Assembly (NCBI GenBank): GCA_029851415.1
Contig: CM056742.1
Location: 13,805,736-13,869,735, forward strand
Length of the DNA stretch: 64,000 bases
From: Eretmocerus hayati
Lineage: Eukaryota > Arthropoda > Insecta > Hymenoptera > Aphelinidae
Direction: 5' to 3'
In this document: positions 26,166-40,200 of the stretch, one piece after another
Numbering within the stretch: position 1 is the stretch's first letter
Layout of the letters: each line of letters opens with the position of its first letter
Made by a program: the position numbers and the translations under genes
Notes under the pieces: model-generated
Database searches by the model: none
What the model was told of the DNA's origin: nothing
What the model saw: only the letters and a program-made list of their open reading frames with translations

Positions 26166-27346
26166 AGAAATATATTTATGTTACGTGTAAAGTCCGAAAT
26201 TGTGCATTCCGGGGAGTGCACAACGATGGTTTGTGCAAAGCCCGGTGGGTCCGGCTTTGCACAATGCGAGGTGTGCAGAGTCCGATGCATCGGGCTTTGC
26301 ACAGAGAATTCTTGTGCAAAGTCGCAGATCCACCGGACTCTGCACAACTCTTGTTGTGCAAAGCTCGATATACCGAGCTGTGCACACAGAATCGGGCTGG
26401 GATCTGTAATCTTCAGACGAGAGTCGGGAAATCTGTGGTAATGATTCAAATAATATTCACAGCAGTCAGTCTTACGAGGCCAATCATATAGAGTGACTGA
26501 TTCGGGATGTTCGGAAAACGGAACCATGGATCAAAAGAGCACTGATTCAATTGATATTTCGATGAAAATTCACGTTGGAACCGAACATGGAGGATTCCAT
26601 CAAATATGTTGATACAACTCGGGTAACTTCATGTAATGTTGAATTTGTTCAAGGTTACATGGAGGCAAATCTCTCAAATTATTCGTTCTCATTATTCCAT
26701 TCAAACGTGCACGACAGAATTTTCGAAACACGAGAGTTGCTTCGCTCGTTACACTAGTATTTTCGACTTTCACGGCGTTATTAATCTCATGGCATCCTCC
26801 ATGTCCGTTGAAAATTCAACGTGAATTTTCATCAAAATATCAAAATTTCCTGAATCATGCGAGGAGTAACTCACTTGGTAACCATCAGGACACCCGCGAT
26901 AAGATTTTTATAGCCTACGACGCTCTTGATGAAACTGCCATCATCTTTCAACACAATCGAATCAATTTTAGGCATAAAAATCGGTGCTTTTTCGATCCAT
27001 AGTTCCGTATTCCGGATTAGTTTTGCTGAGATTGGCCTCGTGAGACATGGCTGCCATATTCATTATTTGGATCATTCTTACAGATTCCCCGACTCACCTC
27101 TGAAAATTACAGATCCCAGCCCAATTCTGTGTGCACAGCTCGGTATATCGAGCTTTGCACAACAAGAGCTGTGCAGAGTCCGGTGAATCTGACTTTGTAC
27201 AAGAATTCTCTGTGCAAAGCACGATGCATCGGACTCTGCACACTTCACATTGTGCAAAGCCCGATCCACCGGGCTTTGCACAAACCATCGTTGTGCACTC
27301 CCCGGAGTGCACAATTTCGGACTTTGCACGTAACATATATATTTTT
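26166..27346. mobile_element. Inverted-repeat element whose arms are hairpin arrays
   Basis: Arms of about 290 bp (26166-26455 and 27063-27346) are inverted copies with a ~600-bp centre. Each arm is an array of five imperfect palindromes of ~34 bp, with stems of the type TTGTGCAAAG...CTTTGCACAA. The centre holds a second inverted pair (26545-26610 and 26790-26845). All reading frames here arise from the palindromes. There is no transposase. Confidence 0.75.
26199..26387. repeat. Array of five hairpins, left arm
   Basis: Hairpins at about 26199-26224, 26231-26264, 26271-26302, 26312-26346 and 26354-26387. The outer stems conserve T/GTGCAAAG or its complement, while the inner stems and loops vary with compensating changes (for example CCCGG/CCGG, TCCGAT/ATCGGG, CTCGAT/ACCGAG). 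The mirror array is at about 27130-27316. Confidence 0.75.
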
Positions 27347-27964
27347 CCACCCTTGTATCGAAATGTACTATTTTATTGTGCGACTGTAGAAGTCGGTATA
27401 AGAGATAAAACTTTCACGATTCATGACTTTTGCAAGATACATCGGTATAGAGAGTCAACGACATACTGTCGGAATAAAATGGATACGCCACGAATGATTT
27501 CAAGTAATTGTCGTATGAGCCACGAAAAAAAAAGATTTTTAGTAATTTTATTTCAGTAAAGTCCACTTCATGAATGAATATCATTTATTTATGAAGGGGA
27601 CTTTTTGGCAAACATGATATAAGCCTAAAACGTTTTTGAGAGAGTTACTTGCTCCGATAAATTGATGAGACTATCACTTGAGCAAGTACGAATCGTTGAT
27701 TATTGAAAAATGAGAAATCGTGGGCTTCTTATGGCGAAAGGATACAACCCAAATAGAATCATTCAACGAAGTTCCAAAGCAAGGGTTGAACATGAAGCAA
27801 TTAGCTCACTATTATTTATTTACATTCACACCAGTACAGTCATGTACAATATTCGTAAATACTACTCAAATCACTGTTTCTAAGTATGCTTGAAACTTAA
27901 CTATTTCCAGATCAATCCAACCATACTCTTAGATACCTGATGCTTCTTGATTAAATTCACATGG
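27347..27964. other. 3' flank of the 27-kb odorant receptor gene
   Basis: About 600 bp of AT-rich sequence. An AATAAA on the minus strand (27815-27820) lies ~145 bp past the receptor stop codon and is a good polyadenylation signal candidate. Nothing else is recognised. Confidence 0.45.
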
Positions 27965-30900
27965 TTACCCTCTAACCGAAGCCAATAAAGTAATGTACGA
28001 CATTGTGGATTTGATGAACTGAAACATATGATAAATAATAAGTCATCAGAATTCTATCACACGACAGTGTATGATATCGTAGATCACTTTCATTACATTT
28101 CCAAAATTTTCATAATTCAAATTATAGATACCCCCAGCCGTCACATAAAAAGGTCGCACGCATCGAACCATCATAATTTTTATCAATATAATCGATCGCC
28201 TTGATGAATTGTACCACTCGATCTCATATCTGAAAATGTGTGGGCACTATATTGCTTGAGTCGTTCTTTTTTATCCGAACAGATTTTCTGATTAATTGAG
28301 ATCGATGGATTTTGTTACGAACATTGATCGAAAAACTGTGATATTTTCATCTGCAACTAATTGACTGGGCCAACTCGTGTAGAACAGATGTAAAGCTGCA
28401 CCGGCTTCAAATAGTCCACATTTAATTACATCTATGACGTCATGAGAATATTCCATAATCTGTGATTCATAAGATGGATTTAAACCCCAAGGATAGTAAG
28501 TTTAGTCAGTACATGTTGAATCGTGACATTTCATCTCATTGAAATCTAATAACTTCACTTATAATATAGGTTTCTCGTAATTAATTTAGGACTATCTTTT
28601 ATCCACATCATCAAAAAGCTAATAAATCATCTGAGATTCATGGTGGCATCACATTGGATTCGAATCGTAATATGGGTTATTGTAAGATCATTTATTATTA
28701 TTCCATCGACCGGACAGAAAACATGCAGAAAACTGTCGACCTACTGCATTTCATGTATATCTCATTATTCTATTCGGATACAATGGTATAACTCTCTACT
28801 TGGACATAGTATATTATGTGACGAGTCGCAAACGACATTTTCTAGCTGTGCTACGTCGGAAGCGCGACTTTAGACGAGTCCTCGCGTAGCGAGGACGAGT
28901 CGAAAATTGCGTTTCCGACGTAGATAGCTAGAAAGAACAATTTTCACAGTATTCTTCTTTCCATGAGAAAGTGCGTGCGATGAAAGGTCAGATCATCCAC
29001 GAGTGCTATTTGTATCAATAACTAGGGCATTATCCTTTCCACTTTATAGGTTTGTAAGAGATCAAATTTACTTGGGAAGATGCAAAAATGCATCAGATCC
29101 GTTGATGTATGCAAACAATCTGTGATTATTTCTGTAATTTTTTCGTTTTATATCTCCACAAACCGTAGGGCTGAGCAAGACATAAATTAAGATGATCAGA
29201 TGGGACTCTTATTTGAGTTGTTTTGAGCTTCTTCTCTTAGAAGTGTGAAAAATCTAAGAAGTTCTGTCTGATTGTAATCTAGTTAGGTGTCATCGAAAAA
29301 TTCGAGGAAAAATTTCAAATATCTGAATAGTTTGCTATACAGATTCAAGAGATCATCAATCAGATCCTCTATTTAAAATACGCATGCATCCGATAAACTG
29401 ACGTGGAAGAATATATTTTGAAATTTATACTCACACAAACAGCGCCGAAAGTCATCAAAACACCACTAAGAAACACCAAAATGAGGAAGCATAGGTAATA
29501 GGTTGACTCGATCAATTTTATGAATCTGCGCAGTATTGAAACAAATTTTAGATGTCATGTAGTCGTTAAATTTTGATGATGGAACTACTTTGAAAAGATG
29601 TGATATACAGAGTGAGCGTGCTTCCGTATTTTTGGGGATAGTTTATACGAAGATGAAATTTTTTCCTCATGAAGACCAGACTCCTGGAGCTTTTTCCTGC
29701 TATCTTCATAAGTTGTAGACATCGCGATTAAAATGAGGTGTATCTTCAATTTGGACTTGGATATCTGATGCGAATTGCCAAATCGAATGGCAGAAAGAGT
29801 ATTTAGGGAATGTCAAATTTGGGTACTATTTTATTATACCAGAATTAGCCAAACTTAGAGATTCGTATGTTATATTCGATCCGTGATTCACATTCTTCAT
29901 ATACCTGGAATGAATACCCTCACGAATGTATTATATTTGGCATTTTACTCAACTCTAAAGAATCTTCGTGTAACTGGATAGCCGACAAGATGGTGTTGTA
30001 AGCAATTTCTTCTTCTGAAGCTGGGCGTTTCGTTGAGCGATATAAACGGCGTCTGTAGAATGGAAACGCATCCCATATTTATTTTATACTTCTTTTTTGG
30101 AGTTCATTTTAACGAGCAATTCACGATGCTGTTGGTGTTTCTACTCACGGTGAGCCGGAAGGGCGAAAAAGGTCAAATTGCGTGAACGTCAGGAATTCCT
30201 CTGGAGTATGTTTTGGGATCACCTCCATATCATACCCCAACAGAAACGAAAATATTTCATCAGGGGTTTTTCAAATGAAGTCAACTTCTCCATTTTTTGC
30301 TGCATTCTCGAAATTATGATTTCGCTCCATAGTTCTGTATCGTAAATCCGGCCTCTGGAAATCAGGAGATTACATGGATTCGACGTGAAAAGGTCTAATT
30401 TTTCAAATTGGCCAGTAATTCTAGACTTCGAACTGTGCATGAGTGCCAAAGGACGGTTCTATTTTTTTTTCGATGCGGGATACCCTATAGAACACTCCCT
30501 CATAAAATGGAACAACCCCAGGGGTGCGCAAAAAATTACAACAACAAAATAGTGCGAAATTTTGTACTTTTTTGCGTCATTTTGCATCCCGGGGAGCCGT
30601 TATAATATTTGGATCATTTTTCATGGTACTATGTTGTAGGCGATGAAATTCTCTAAATTTTAAAGAAAAATCATAGTAAAATTCCTTCCGTAACTCGAGA
30701 TAATTAGCAACAAAGCTGGAAAATGCCAAAAATTTCCTTCATTTTTCATTTTGAGGGAAGCCAATGGATCGATGTGTACTTGCTGGAAAATGTAGCCCTC
30801 ATAGAGTACTATATGTAAAAAAAAAATCAGAGCGATCCGTCAATAAATATTGACGCTATTCTAATTGTTTATCCCAAATTGTTGTTTTTTGCAATAGCCG

Positions 30901-33900
30901 TAAAAATTTTCCACGTGCTCTAAAGTTGTTGCAAAAAATCAGAGAGCTTCCTCGAACCCTCAACTATAAGATGCGATCATAAAACCGGTCACTTTGTTAC
31001 AAAAAATCGTCTCTGGAGCCAATTGTTTATTAAAATCGGAAATTCCCGATTTTATTTTGCACACAATTCCGCGAGTAATGGATATATGGAAAAATTCGTT
31101 TTTGGACGTTGTAGTACTAATTCTGCTCTGAATTAAAAAAAAAAAACATCACTCCACGACCTTTTGGACCGGAGATACCGATTTTTTTTTTAAAAATCGA
31201 TATTTTATAAACAATTGAATATTAAGGGCCGAAATTCGCGGGAAATGGTAGAAAAATGTTAAAAGTTTTATATACAGAATGTTTGGTTCACATACCTTGA
31301 CTTGCGTCCTTGTCCCAGCAGGTGAAAGTTAATGTTTCCTTTATCTCGCTTGAAAAAAGCTGCAGGGGTGAGGAGTGGGGGCACTCCCGCGGCAGCGTGA
31401 GTAGAAAAATAAGTTGGGCGTTCATTTGGGCCTGACTAACCGCCTGAACTGCCCAAAGAGTGCCTGACGAAGGCAATCTTTGGGCGTGGAACGCTTGGCA
31501 AGCCGTCGCCTGAACAATATGTAAGGGGTTATTCAGGCGAGAGTATGTCGGCAATGACGTTGCCTTGGCTAGACTTTGTAGCATCAACCGGGATTCTCGC
31601 CGGTATTGGATCAATTGTGTCAAAAGACAGTTAGTACTGTTTGTAATTGGGGCAAATGAAGAACTATGAATTCTCCTCACTCGCGTAGCCAGCCACACGT
31701 ATATGAGCACAATTTTCCTAAGCAAGAATAACGAGCACCTGGCGTAAAGTTCCACTTGCAGGTTAGGTCATACAAAATTACACAGTTCGGTGGTCAGCAT
31801 TATTGTCGCATACCGTGGTGTGTGAATATGATTATGTTAGTTTGCAAGACTGCGGGCTCACATTCAAACAATAAATACAACAATATAATGTTGTCACGTG
31901 TCGTATCACACTTGAGCCTTGAAAAAGTGATTTTCACAGGTTTTGTTCCCCGTTGTGTATAACATACATAAATATAATATTACACGTTCATACTGATAGT
32001 ATTCCTTTTTGGCTTGAATCACTCATCAACACAACATCAATAAGTACTCATGACTCTGCGATCTCGCTACAAAGTATTGTTCCATCTTAATTTTCGGGCG
32101 ATACACATATAATCATCATCACATCGCCATAAATCGTCACCCCAGTGGAAAATTACGTCACTATTTTATATTGCAATAATAGGGTCAACGAAATACTTTC
32201 TTTCAAATTTGGACTACCAAATATGCTTGAAAAAGAGAGATGGGACGAGAGATGAAATCAATCGCCCAATGTGATTAACCAAACACAGTGTCTAAAGGAA
32301 TTTTCCAATGTGGGGTTATGTTGGTTTGTTGTCAAATATTCGTAAGGCGATAGTTGGGCTGAAGTAAGGCACTCGCGTCTTATGTCAATCTTCAGGCGAT
32401 AAGTTTGGCCCTGAGAAGCTCAGCGTTTCTTGACATACTACCGCCTGCGGTTCGCCTGAGGTTTGACATAGGAACGCCTGCTAAGGCCCCAACTTATTGT
32501 TCAGTCCGCCTGAACAGATTTCTACTCGGGGTGGCGGGCCGACCAGAAACTGAGCCGCGCTCTTCAAATCCGAGCGCTCGGAATTTTGGACGATATCCCG
32601 GGTCCTACTGGACCGTTTTTGATCATTTTTTTTTAAATTTGGGGTAGCTTTCAGAAAAAAACACAATGGCGTATTAATTATAAGGATTTGAACGGCCACA
32701 TTGGGTGTATAAGGGGTACCGTGAAAATAAGAGGTTTTGGTCCAATTTTTCCCGTGTATCAACTTATGTCTCTCACAGAAACATTCTGGATCTGTTGAAC
32801 GTGGATAATCGATAAGGGAAAGCTCCTCGGAAAATTTGAAAATTGTGAAAACTTTTCCAAAAAAAAATGTTGTGTTGAAACTTAGAAATATTTCCCGAAT
32901 TCCGGATTTTCCAGAATGAAAACTGATATGGTGTTCCCTCTGCTTATTTTTTTGGTGATTATGCGCTTTTCAATAGAATTTTTTTTTTTCGGAAAAGTTT
33001 TCATAATTTTCAAATTTTCCGAGGAGCTTTCCCTTATCGATTATCCACGTTCAACAGATTCAGAATGTTTCTGTGAGAAACATTAGTTGATACACGGGAA
33101 AAATTGGACCAAAACCTCTTATTTTCACGGTACCCCATATACACCCAATGTGGCCGTTCAAATCCTTATAATTAATACGCCATTGTGTTTTTTTCTGAAA
33201 GCTAACCCAAATTTAAAAAAAATGATCGAAAACGGTCCAGTAGGACCCGAGATATCGTCCAAAATTCCGAGCGCTCGGATTTGAAGAGCGCGGCTCAGTT
33301 TCTGGTCGGCCCGCCACGCTGCCGCGGGAGTACCCCCACTCCTCGACCCTGCAGCTTTTTTCAAGCGAGATAAAGGAGACATTAACTTTCACCTGCTGGG
33401 ACAAGGACGCAAGTCAAGGTATGTGAACCAAACATTCTGTATATGAAACTTTGAACATTTTTCTACCATTTCCCGCAAATTTCGGCCCTTAATATTCAAT
33501 TGTTTATGAAATATCGATTTTTAAAAAAAAAATCGGTATCTCCGGTCCAAAAGGTCGTGGAGTGAAGTTTTTTTTTTAATTCAGAGCAGAATTAGTACTA
33601 CAACGTCCAAAAACGAATTTTTCCATATATCCATTACTCGCGGAATTGTGTGCAAAATAAAATCGGCAATTTCCGATTTTTATAAACAATTGGCTCCAGA
33701 GACGATTTTTTGTAACAAAGTGACCGGTTTTATGATCGCATCTTATAGTTGAAGGTTCCAGGAAGCTCTCTGATTTTTTGCGACAACTTTCGTGCACGTG
33801 GAAAATTTTTACGGCTATAGCAAAAAACAACAATTTGGGATAAACAATTACAATAGCGTCAATGTTTATTGACGGATCGCTCTGATTTTTTTTTTACATA

Positions 33901-36900
33901 TAGTACTCTATGAGGGCTATATTTTCCAGCAAGTACACATCGACCCATTGGCTTCCCTCAAAATGAAAAATGAAGGAAATTTTTGGCATTTTTCAGCTTT
34001 GTTGCTACATATCTCGAGTTACGGAAAGAATTTTACCATGGTTTTTTTTTTAAATTTAGAGAATTTCATCGCCTACAACATAGTACCATGAAAAATGATC
34101 CAAATATTATAACGGCTCCCCGGGATGCGAAATAACGCAAAAAAGTACAAAATTTCGCACTATTTTGTTGTTGTAATTTTTTGCGCACCCCTGGGGTTGT
34201 TCCATTTTATGGGGGGGGGGGGGTGTTCTATAGGGTATCCCGCATCGAAAAAAAAAATAGAACCGTCCTTTGGCACTCATGTCGAAAACTCACGAATTCA
34301 GAGCTAGAATTACTGGCCTAAGTCGGAATGAGGCTCTCAAGGTGCTTAGGTCGTTGGAGTCTCAGTAAAGGTGAAGAGTCTCGATTTAAATGAATGAATT
34401 CCTTGGGAACGACCAAGATTATTCCTGGTCATCACTAGTGCGGACCTTTACGTTTTTTGTTGGAAGAAACAAATAAACGTCTATGTATTCTTATCCAACT
34501 TCTTGATTCTCCTATCTGGAAAGGGCCCTTTTCGGAGCCCTGAGAGGAACATCCCCTGTGAGCAACTGGCGTACTGATACTAAAATGTCTCTTTCTCAAC
34601 AAAAGAATGTTTGTCAATCTCTTTGAGAATTCCAATGTCTGTTTACTACATTTCCTTGTCTCAATTCCAGCTGATACACAGAACTCCTCGATTCCAGCGT
34701 CAGTTTCAGCTCGTCGGGGACTATGATTATCGACTGTATCTGGGCGCGAATTTGAATAATAGGAAGCAGTGCATTCTGTATGAGCTCAACCAATGACATA
34801 GTACGCTTCTACTCAGAGCTAGTATGATTAACAGATAAATTTCGACCCTTCCTACGATTACCAGGAACGGTATCCATACATTTCGAGTGAATTTTCCTCA
34901 AAAATCGAGGTTCTTCACCTTGACTGAGACTTTAACGGCCTGTGCATCTTTTGGGCCTAATTCTGACTCCGTAATTCGAAAGATTAGACCTTTCCACGTC
35001 GAATTCATCTACTCTCCTGATTTTCAGAGGCTGGAGATGAGATACATAATCGTAAAGCGAAATCATAATTTCAAAGAGAGTGGCAGAAAATGGATAAATC
35101 GACTTTATTTGAAAAACCCTCGATGGAATATTTTCATTTTTGTTGGGAAATGATGTCGAGGTGATCCCAAGACATACCTCAGAGGAATTCCTGACGTTCA
35201 CGCAACTTGACCTTTTTCGTCCTTCCAGCTCACCGTGTACTGATACTGATGTCGAATACCGGCATTGTGGCCTCCTGGGTTTATTCGATGAATTTTCGAG
35301 GTATCACCAGATAGTATAGTTATAACCGATTCGTGGAAACGTTCGGAAACGGCAATAGCTTCAATGTACATTTTTGATACTTCAAGAACTCATTGGAAAA
35401 TTTCGAAAGTCGACAATGTTAACTCACCAAATGAGATTTTTTTTTTTGATTTATAAAAAGGGGCAGAAAGCGATGATTAGAAGATGTGCTCGTGTCATTT
35501 TTCTGGTATTTCTCCTTGCGTTGGAGATTTCGAAATTTGAACATGATCAACCTTGAAATCACCGGAACTAATCACTTCAAGTGCACAAAGTATGTACTCG
35601 GGAAGTACTCGATATTGAGATTTATACGTCACGCGTCGTCAATCATAAAGTTGTGATATTCATAACACAGACCCACAGAAAGGTAGTCTCCCTTAGCGCT
35701 CTTATTATCTCTAAGTTTCTCGGACCGCTGATATCAAATCCGGTATCAGGATTTGCATCAATTTGATCGATTTTTGAGATATTGAAGGTCAAAACGAGAC
35801 AAAGTTTGGAAGATTAACGAAAATTCTTGGAAAAGGCTTTTTCGGTCGTTGATCACGAATCCAGTGCTACATCTTGTTCAATTCCATCCGTGCCTGAGAT
35901 GCCAACTACTTCTTCAGTTCAATGGCAGGAATTAAATTTTTTGACGTCGAATTAAAAAAGAGCATATTTTATCTCTGGATGTCTTTTCAAAATTTCTATA
36001 GTGATTATTAAAGAGTCTTGCAATGGTATAAATCAACACTCGATGAAGAGATGGTTATCTCAACAAGCTGCTGCACGACCCACCGACTTAATGACCTGAT
36101 GTATGATCTACTAACCCACCAACATATTCATGGGCCACATGACCCACTAACCCGTCGACCTGGGTATCTCCTGGATTGACCCACCGATATGACCCAGCAA
36201 ACAGTCGATCTGCAGGAGGACCCACCAACCCACCAATGCATTTATTTGCAAAATTAACCACTGACCTACTGACCTTTCAAATGACCCACAAACCAGTTGA
36301 TTTGCCGAATGACCCACCGAACCACCGACCTGTTTATCTGCCACATGAGCCACCGATCCGTCGACCTATTCTCCCAGATGACCTATGGAACCACCGACCA
36401 ACTGACCCGTCAGCCCACTAGTGGGCTGTCAATGACCCACTATCCCGTTGAATTGCAGAACGACCTACTGATCCACCGACCTAATTATCTGCCACATGAC
36501 CCACCGACTCGTTGACCTCGTAAGCTTCCGGTTGACACATAGCCCCACCAACTTACTGCTCTGATATATCGATTTACTCGCTTGTTGACCTGATGACCTG
36601 CCGTATGGCCTGGTGACAGATGTGGCAAATAAAAAGATTGGTTGGTTGATAGGTCATCCCTACAGGTGTGCAGATTGTCAGGACCATATGACAGGTCTAT
36701 GGGTTGTTGGGTCATAAGGTCATACTTCAGGTCAGTAGGACGGTGGGTCAATGGGTCACGCGGAAGGTCACCAGGTCGATAGAGTGGTGGGTCATATGAC
36801 AGATGAATAGATCGGTTGGTCGATAGGTCATACACCTGATCAGTACGCCGGGGGCTGTCTAGCAAGCCAGCTTGTTGGGATAGTCAACTCTTCGTCAAAA

Positions 36901-37208
36901 AGTCACCCCTTCCATTGCAGGACGTTTCGATAATTGCTCAAGAAATGTTAGAGCGAGTATTAGAGGCAAATATCCGGGCACAAAATGTACTTTTGCTTTC
37001 TCTAAAGAGAAAGCTTTGTTTTCACCCCAGCAAAATTTTGATCAAATTTTCCACTAAAACCAGTATTTTCTTCAACAAAATTCCGTTCGTCTGAAAAAGC
37101 CTTAGACCATTCTCTTCCTCTCACCAAAATTTATCAATTGTAGGTAACACTTTTCCTCCTAATGGCCTTCCAAATCCGTCAGAGACTCATCTTTGCACCC
37201 CTTTAACC

Positions 37209-37239
<31 letters not shown>

Positions 37240-40200
37240 TGTGTTGTGTGTTGTTTTCTATCGGACACGCTTTCTCTTTTACTGTCCACTATATAAATTT
37301 TTGGCTTTCTACAAGTTGTACAGAATCCAATTTCTGAGAGCCCAGTGATTTGGCAGCTTCCAGCTCTCAGTCAAATTTGATCCATGGGGTTTTTAGAGCA
37401 AAACAGCTCAAATTTCGACTCTTAATACATAAATATCTTTTTTGCAACTGTGTGCGCAAAGTTGTAAAAAAATGAGACTTCTCTTCATTATTTACAGTGC
37501 GAGAAGTAATGCGTGAATGACTTCTCACACAGTTTTACATTTACGCACTGGTGGAGTGTGCGTGAATGTAACTTCTCGCTCTACTGCATTTTCATTCACG
37601 CACAGTTCCAAAATATGATCTCACGTCATCCCTTTGAATTTGGCCTTTCTTGAAAACTTCGTTTCCAAGATCATCTTGCTCGGACAGTGGTGCATTTAAT
37701 TACAACTTCGCGCACAGTTGCAAAAAATAGTATACGCAACACGTGCGAGAAGTTTCCGCACACGTTGCCAACTCGCGCGAGAAGTAACATTCACGCACAC
37801 TTCGAAACTTCTCGCACACCTAGAAGTACATATTTACGCACGCTCGCTTCGCGAGCATGCGTAAATGTGTTCTTCTGGGTGTGCGAGAAGTTTCGAAGTG
37901 TGCGTAAATGTTACTTCTCGCACTCGTTTGGCAACTTGTGCGGAAATTGACCTTCTCGCACTTGTTACGTAATATACTATTTCTCACACGGTCTCACCAC
38001 GAATTGAGTCACCTAAACTATGGTTTTTTCTGCAAGATCTATCGATTGGTTAATACCGAAATTTTATAAAATCTTCACAGATCTAAAATTTTCGAAAAAA
38101 TCAAAATTTCCACTAAAAATTTCATTCTGACCCTTTTTAAACTCACTGCATCGAAATTCCGTCTCAACCGAACGATGGATATTGTTATAAAAACCTCAGA
38201 CTAGAAGGCCCAAATCTCTCTAAAAAGCTCTCTCTCTAAAGAATAATTGAAAAAATGATGGGAAATTTTTCTTAATATTCATTTTTTCCTCGTACCTTCT
38301 TTTATGACTCATTTATCTCAATTTCAATGACCTAAACTATGGTTTTTTCTGCATTATCCATCGATTGGTTAATGCCGAACTTCAATTGAGTCTTCACAGA
38401 TCTCAAATTTCCGAAAAAATCAAAATTTTCACCAAAAATTCCATTTTAACCCTTTTCAAACCCACTGCATCGTAATTCCGTCTCAACCAAACGATGGATA
38501 TTGTTAAAAAAATCTCAGTCTAGATGGCCTGAATCTCTATAAGAAGCTTCCTCAGAAGAATAACTCAAAAAATAGTAGAAAATTAGAATTAATATTCATT
38601 TTTCCCCCGTATCATCCTTTACGACTCATTTATCTCAATTCTAATGACCTAAAGACTTACTTAGGCGCCATTCTGAATCGATTGGCTGATACGAAATTTT
38701 CATGAAATCCGTAAAACATTATTCAAATGAAGATTCTTTCGGGGGAAGGGAATTTTCACAAAGGACTCCAGTTTAATCATCTTTAAACCGACTATATCAA
38801 AATTTTCTCTCGATCAAACAATACATATTGTTGAAAAAACCTCTTTTCAGATGACCCAAATCTCTCTGAAATGCTTCCTCGAAAGAAAAACTCAAAATAT
38901 AGGATACTTTCTTTTTCGTTGAAATTATCATCATATAACGCCGTGGGAAAGCATTCTGCTAATCACTTTTAGCAGCGTATTTTGAATTTGATGTCAAAAA
39001 ATTAGATTCCTGTCATTGAAGAGCAAAAGTAGTCAGTTTCTAAGTCATGTGTGACATTGGACGAAATGCAGTATCGGGATCGTATTCAGCGTTTCAAATA
39101 GCCCATTCACATGAGTTTTTCTCAATTCCCTACTTTGACCATCATTCTGACTTTCAATATCTTAGAAAAAACGACAAGATTGGTACAAACCAACATCGGA
39201 TTCGGAATCAGCGATCCGAGGAAACGCAGATGGGCATAATGAGAGCACTGTTTCTGACCATTTATTGGGGCTATGGGATCGATCTGATGAAATTTTTATA
39301 TAATAAAAAAACAACGTGGTGCTGATCTTACTTCACAATATTGAATAATCCAAGTATCTGATGCATGACTATGTTGTATATGGTATCTGTAGCTGCATAT
39401 ATTGCTAGAGTCATGCCTGCTGCAACGCCGTAATAGACAAAGTAATCATAATAAAAATCAATAGGATCGAAAATGTATTCGGCTCGTGTTAGTAAGCGTT
39501 TTGGCCGAGATTCATTCAAAGGGGAAATAAAATCCAAGATCACTGGTGTCAATGATACGTTCAAGAATAATGCTCCACCTATAGAGAAATAGCCTGGAAG
39601 ATACATGAGAATATATATGACCAATCGTGTTCGGACCAAGATTTACGCACAGAAATTTGCATTATTCAGTCTCGGGTGATAAGTTGAATGTTTTTTTATA
39701 GCACTGCGTGACCTAAACCCGCGTTTGTTTAACGCATTTCAACTGTGAAATAATACGTTTGCTTACTTCACGTGGGTGCGTGATACAACAAATTGGTTTA
39801 TTTCCCGGTGAAGTATTAAGGGCATTCTTGGCAAGTTTCGAGCATATTACGTATGCAAGCATCGAATTAAAAAAAATAGTACATTAAGCAACAAGGGCGC
39901 AAAAAAATTTTACGCACGAGTTCCCGAAATGAGTGCGTAAAAGTGAACTTTGCGCACAGTTGTAACTTTTGCGCAATGCGCAAAGTAATTTGCGCCGTGC
40001 GCAAAGTTACAACTGTGCGTAAAAAGTTCACTTTTACGCGAGAAAATTTCGGGAACGAGGGCGTAAAATTGCGCCCGAGTTGCTTACGATTCTTTTTGAT
40101 ATATCTGTGCGGAAAGTTGGTGTCTGGTCCATACCACCGAAGTTGGTGGAGGGCGCGAAAGGGGGAGGAGGTGGGGGTGCAGTTGAAAAAAAATTCTGAA

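Larger units (their letters stand above)
30146..35238. repeat. 5.1-kb imperfect palindrome in receptor intron 4
   Basis: The ends are CACGGTGAGC and its complement. The arms pair from 30146 inward and from 35238 inward to a ~115-bp centre near 32927. Each arm carries an insertion absent from the other (31400-32525 on the left, about 34315-34975 on the right). It is non-coding. The left end lies only 94 bp from exon 5 of the receptor gene. Confidence 0.75.

Noticed and set aside
26199..26387. CRISPR-like array of short repeats
   Set aside because: The units are palindromes of varying sequence without regular spacers, in a eukaryotic genome with no cas genes.
26105..27559. Overlapping reading frames of 68-142 codons on both strands with repeated ALH/CAK/VQSP words
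   Set aside because: They come from the hairpin arrays: the same words appear on both strands and in all frames, and mirror images occur in both arms. No start or splice context supports a protein.
36147..36865. Pro/Thr/Asp-rich reading frames
   Set aside because: They are translations of the GACCCACC minisatellite in several frames and strands.
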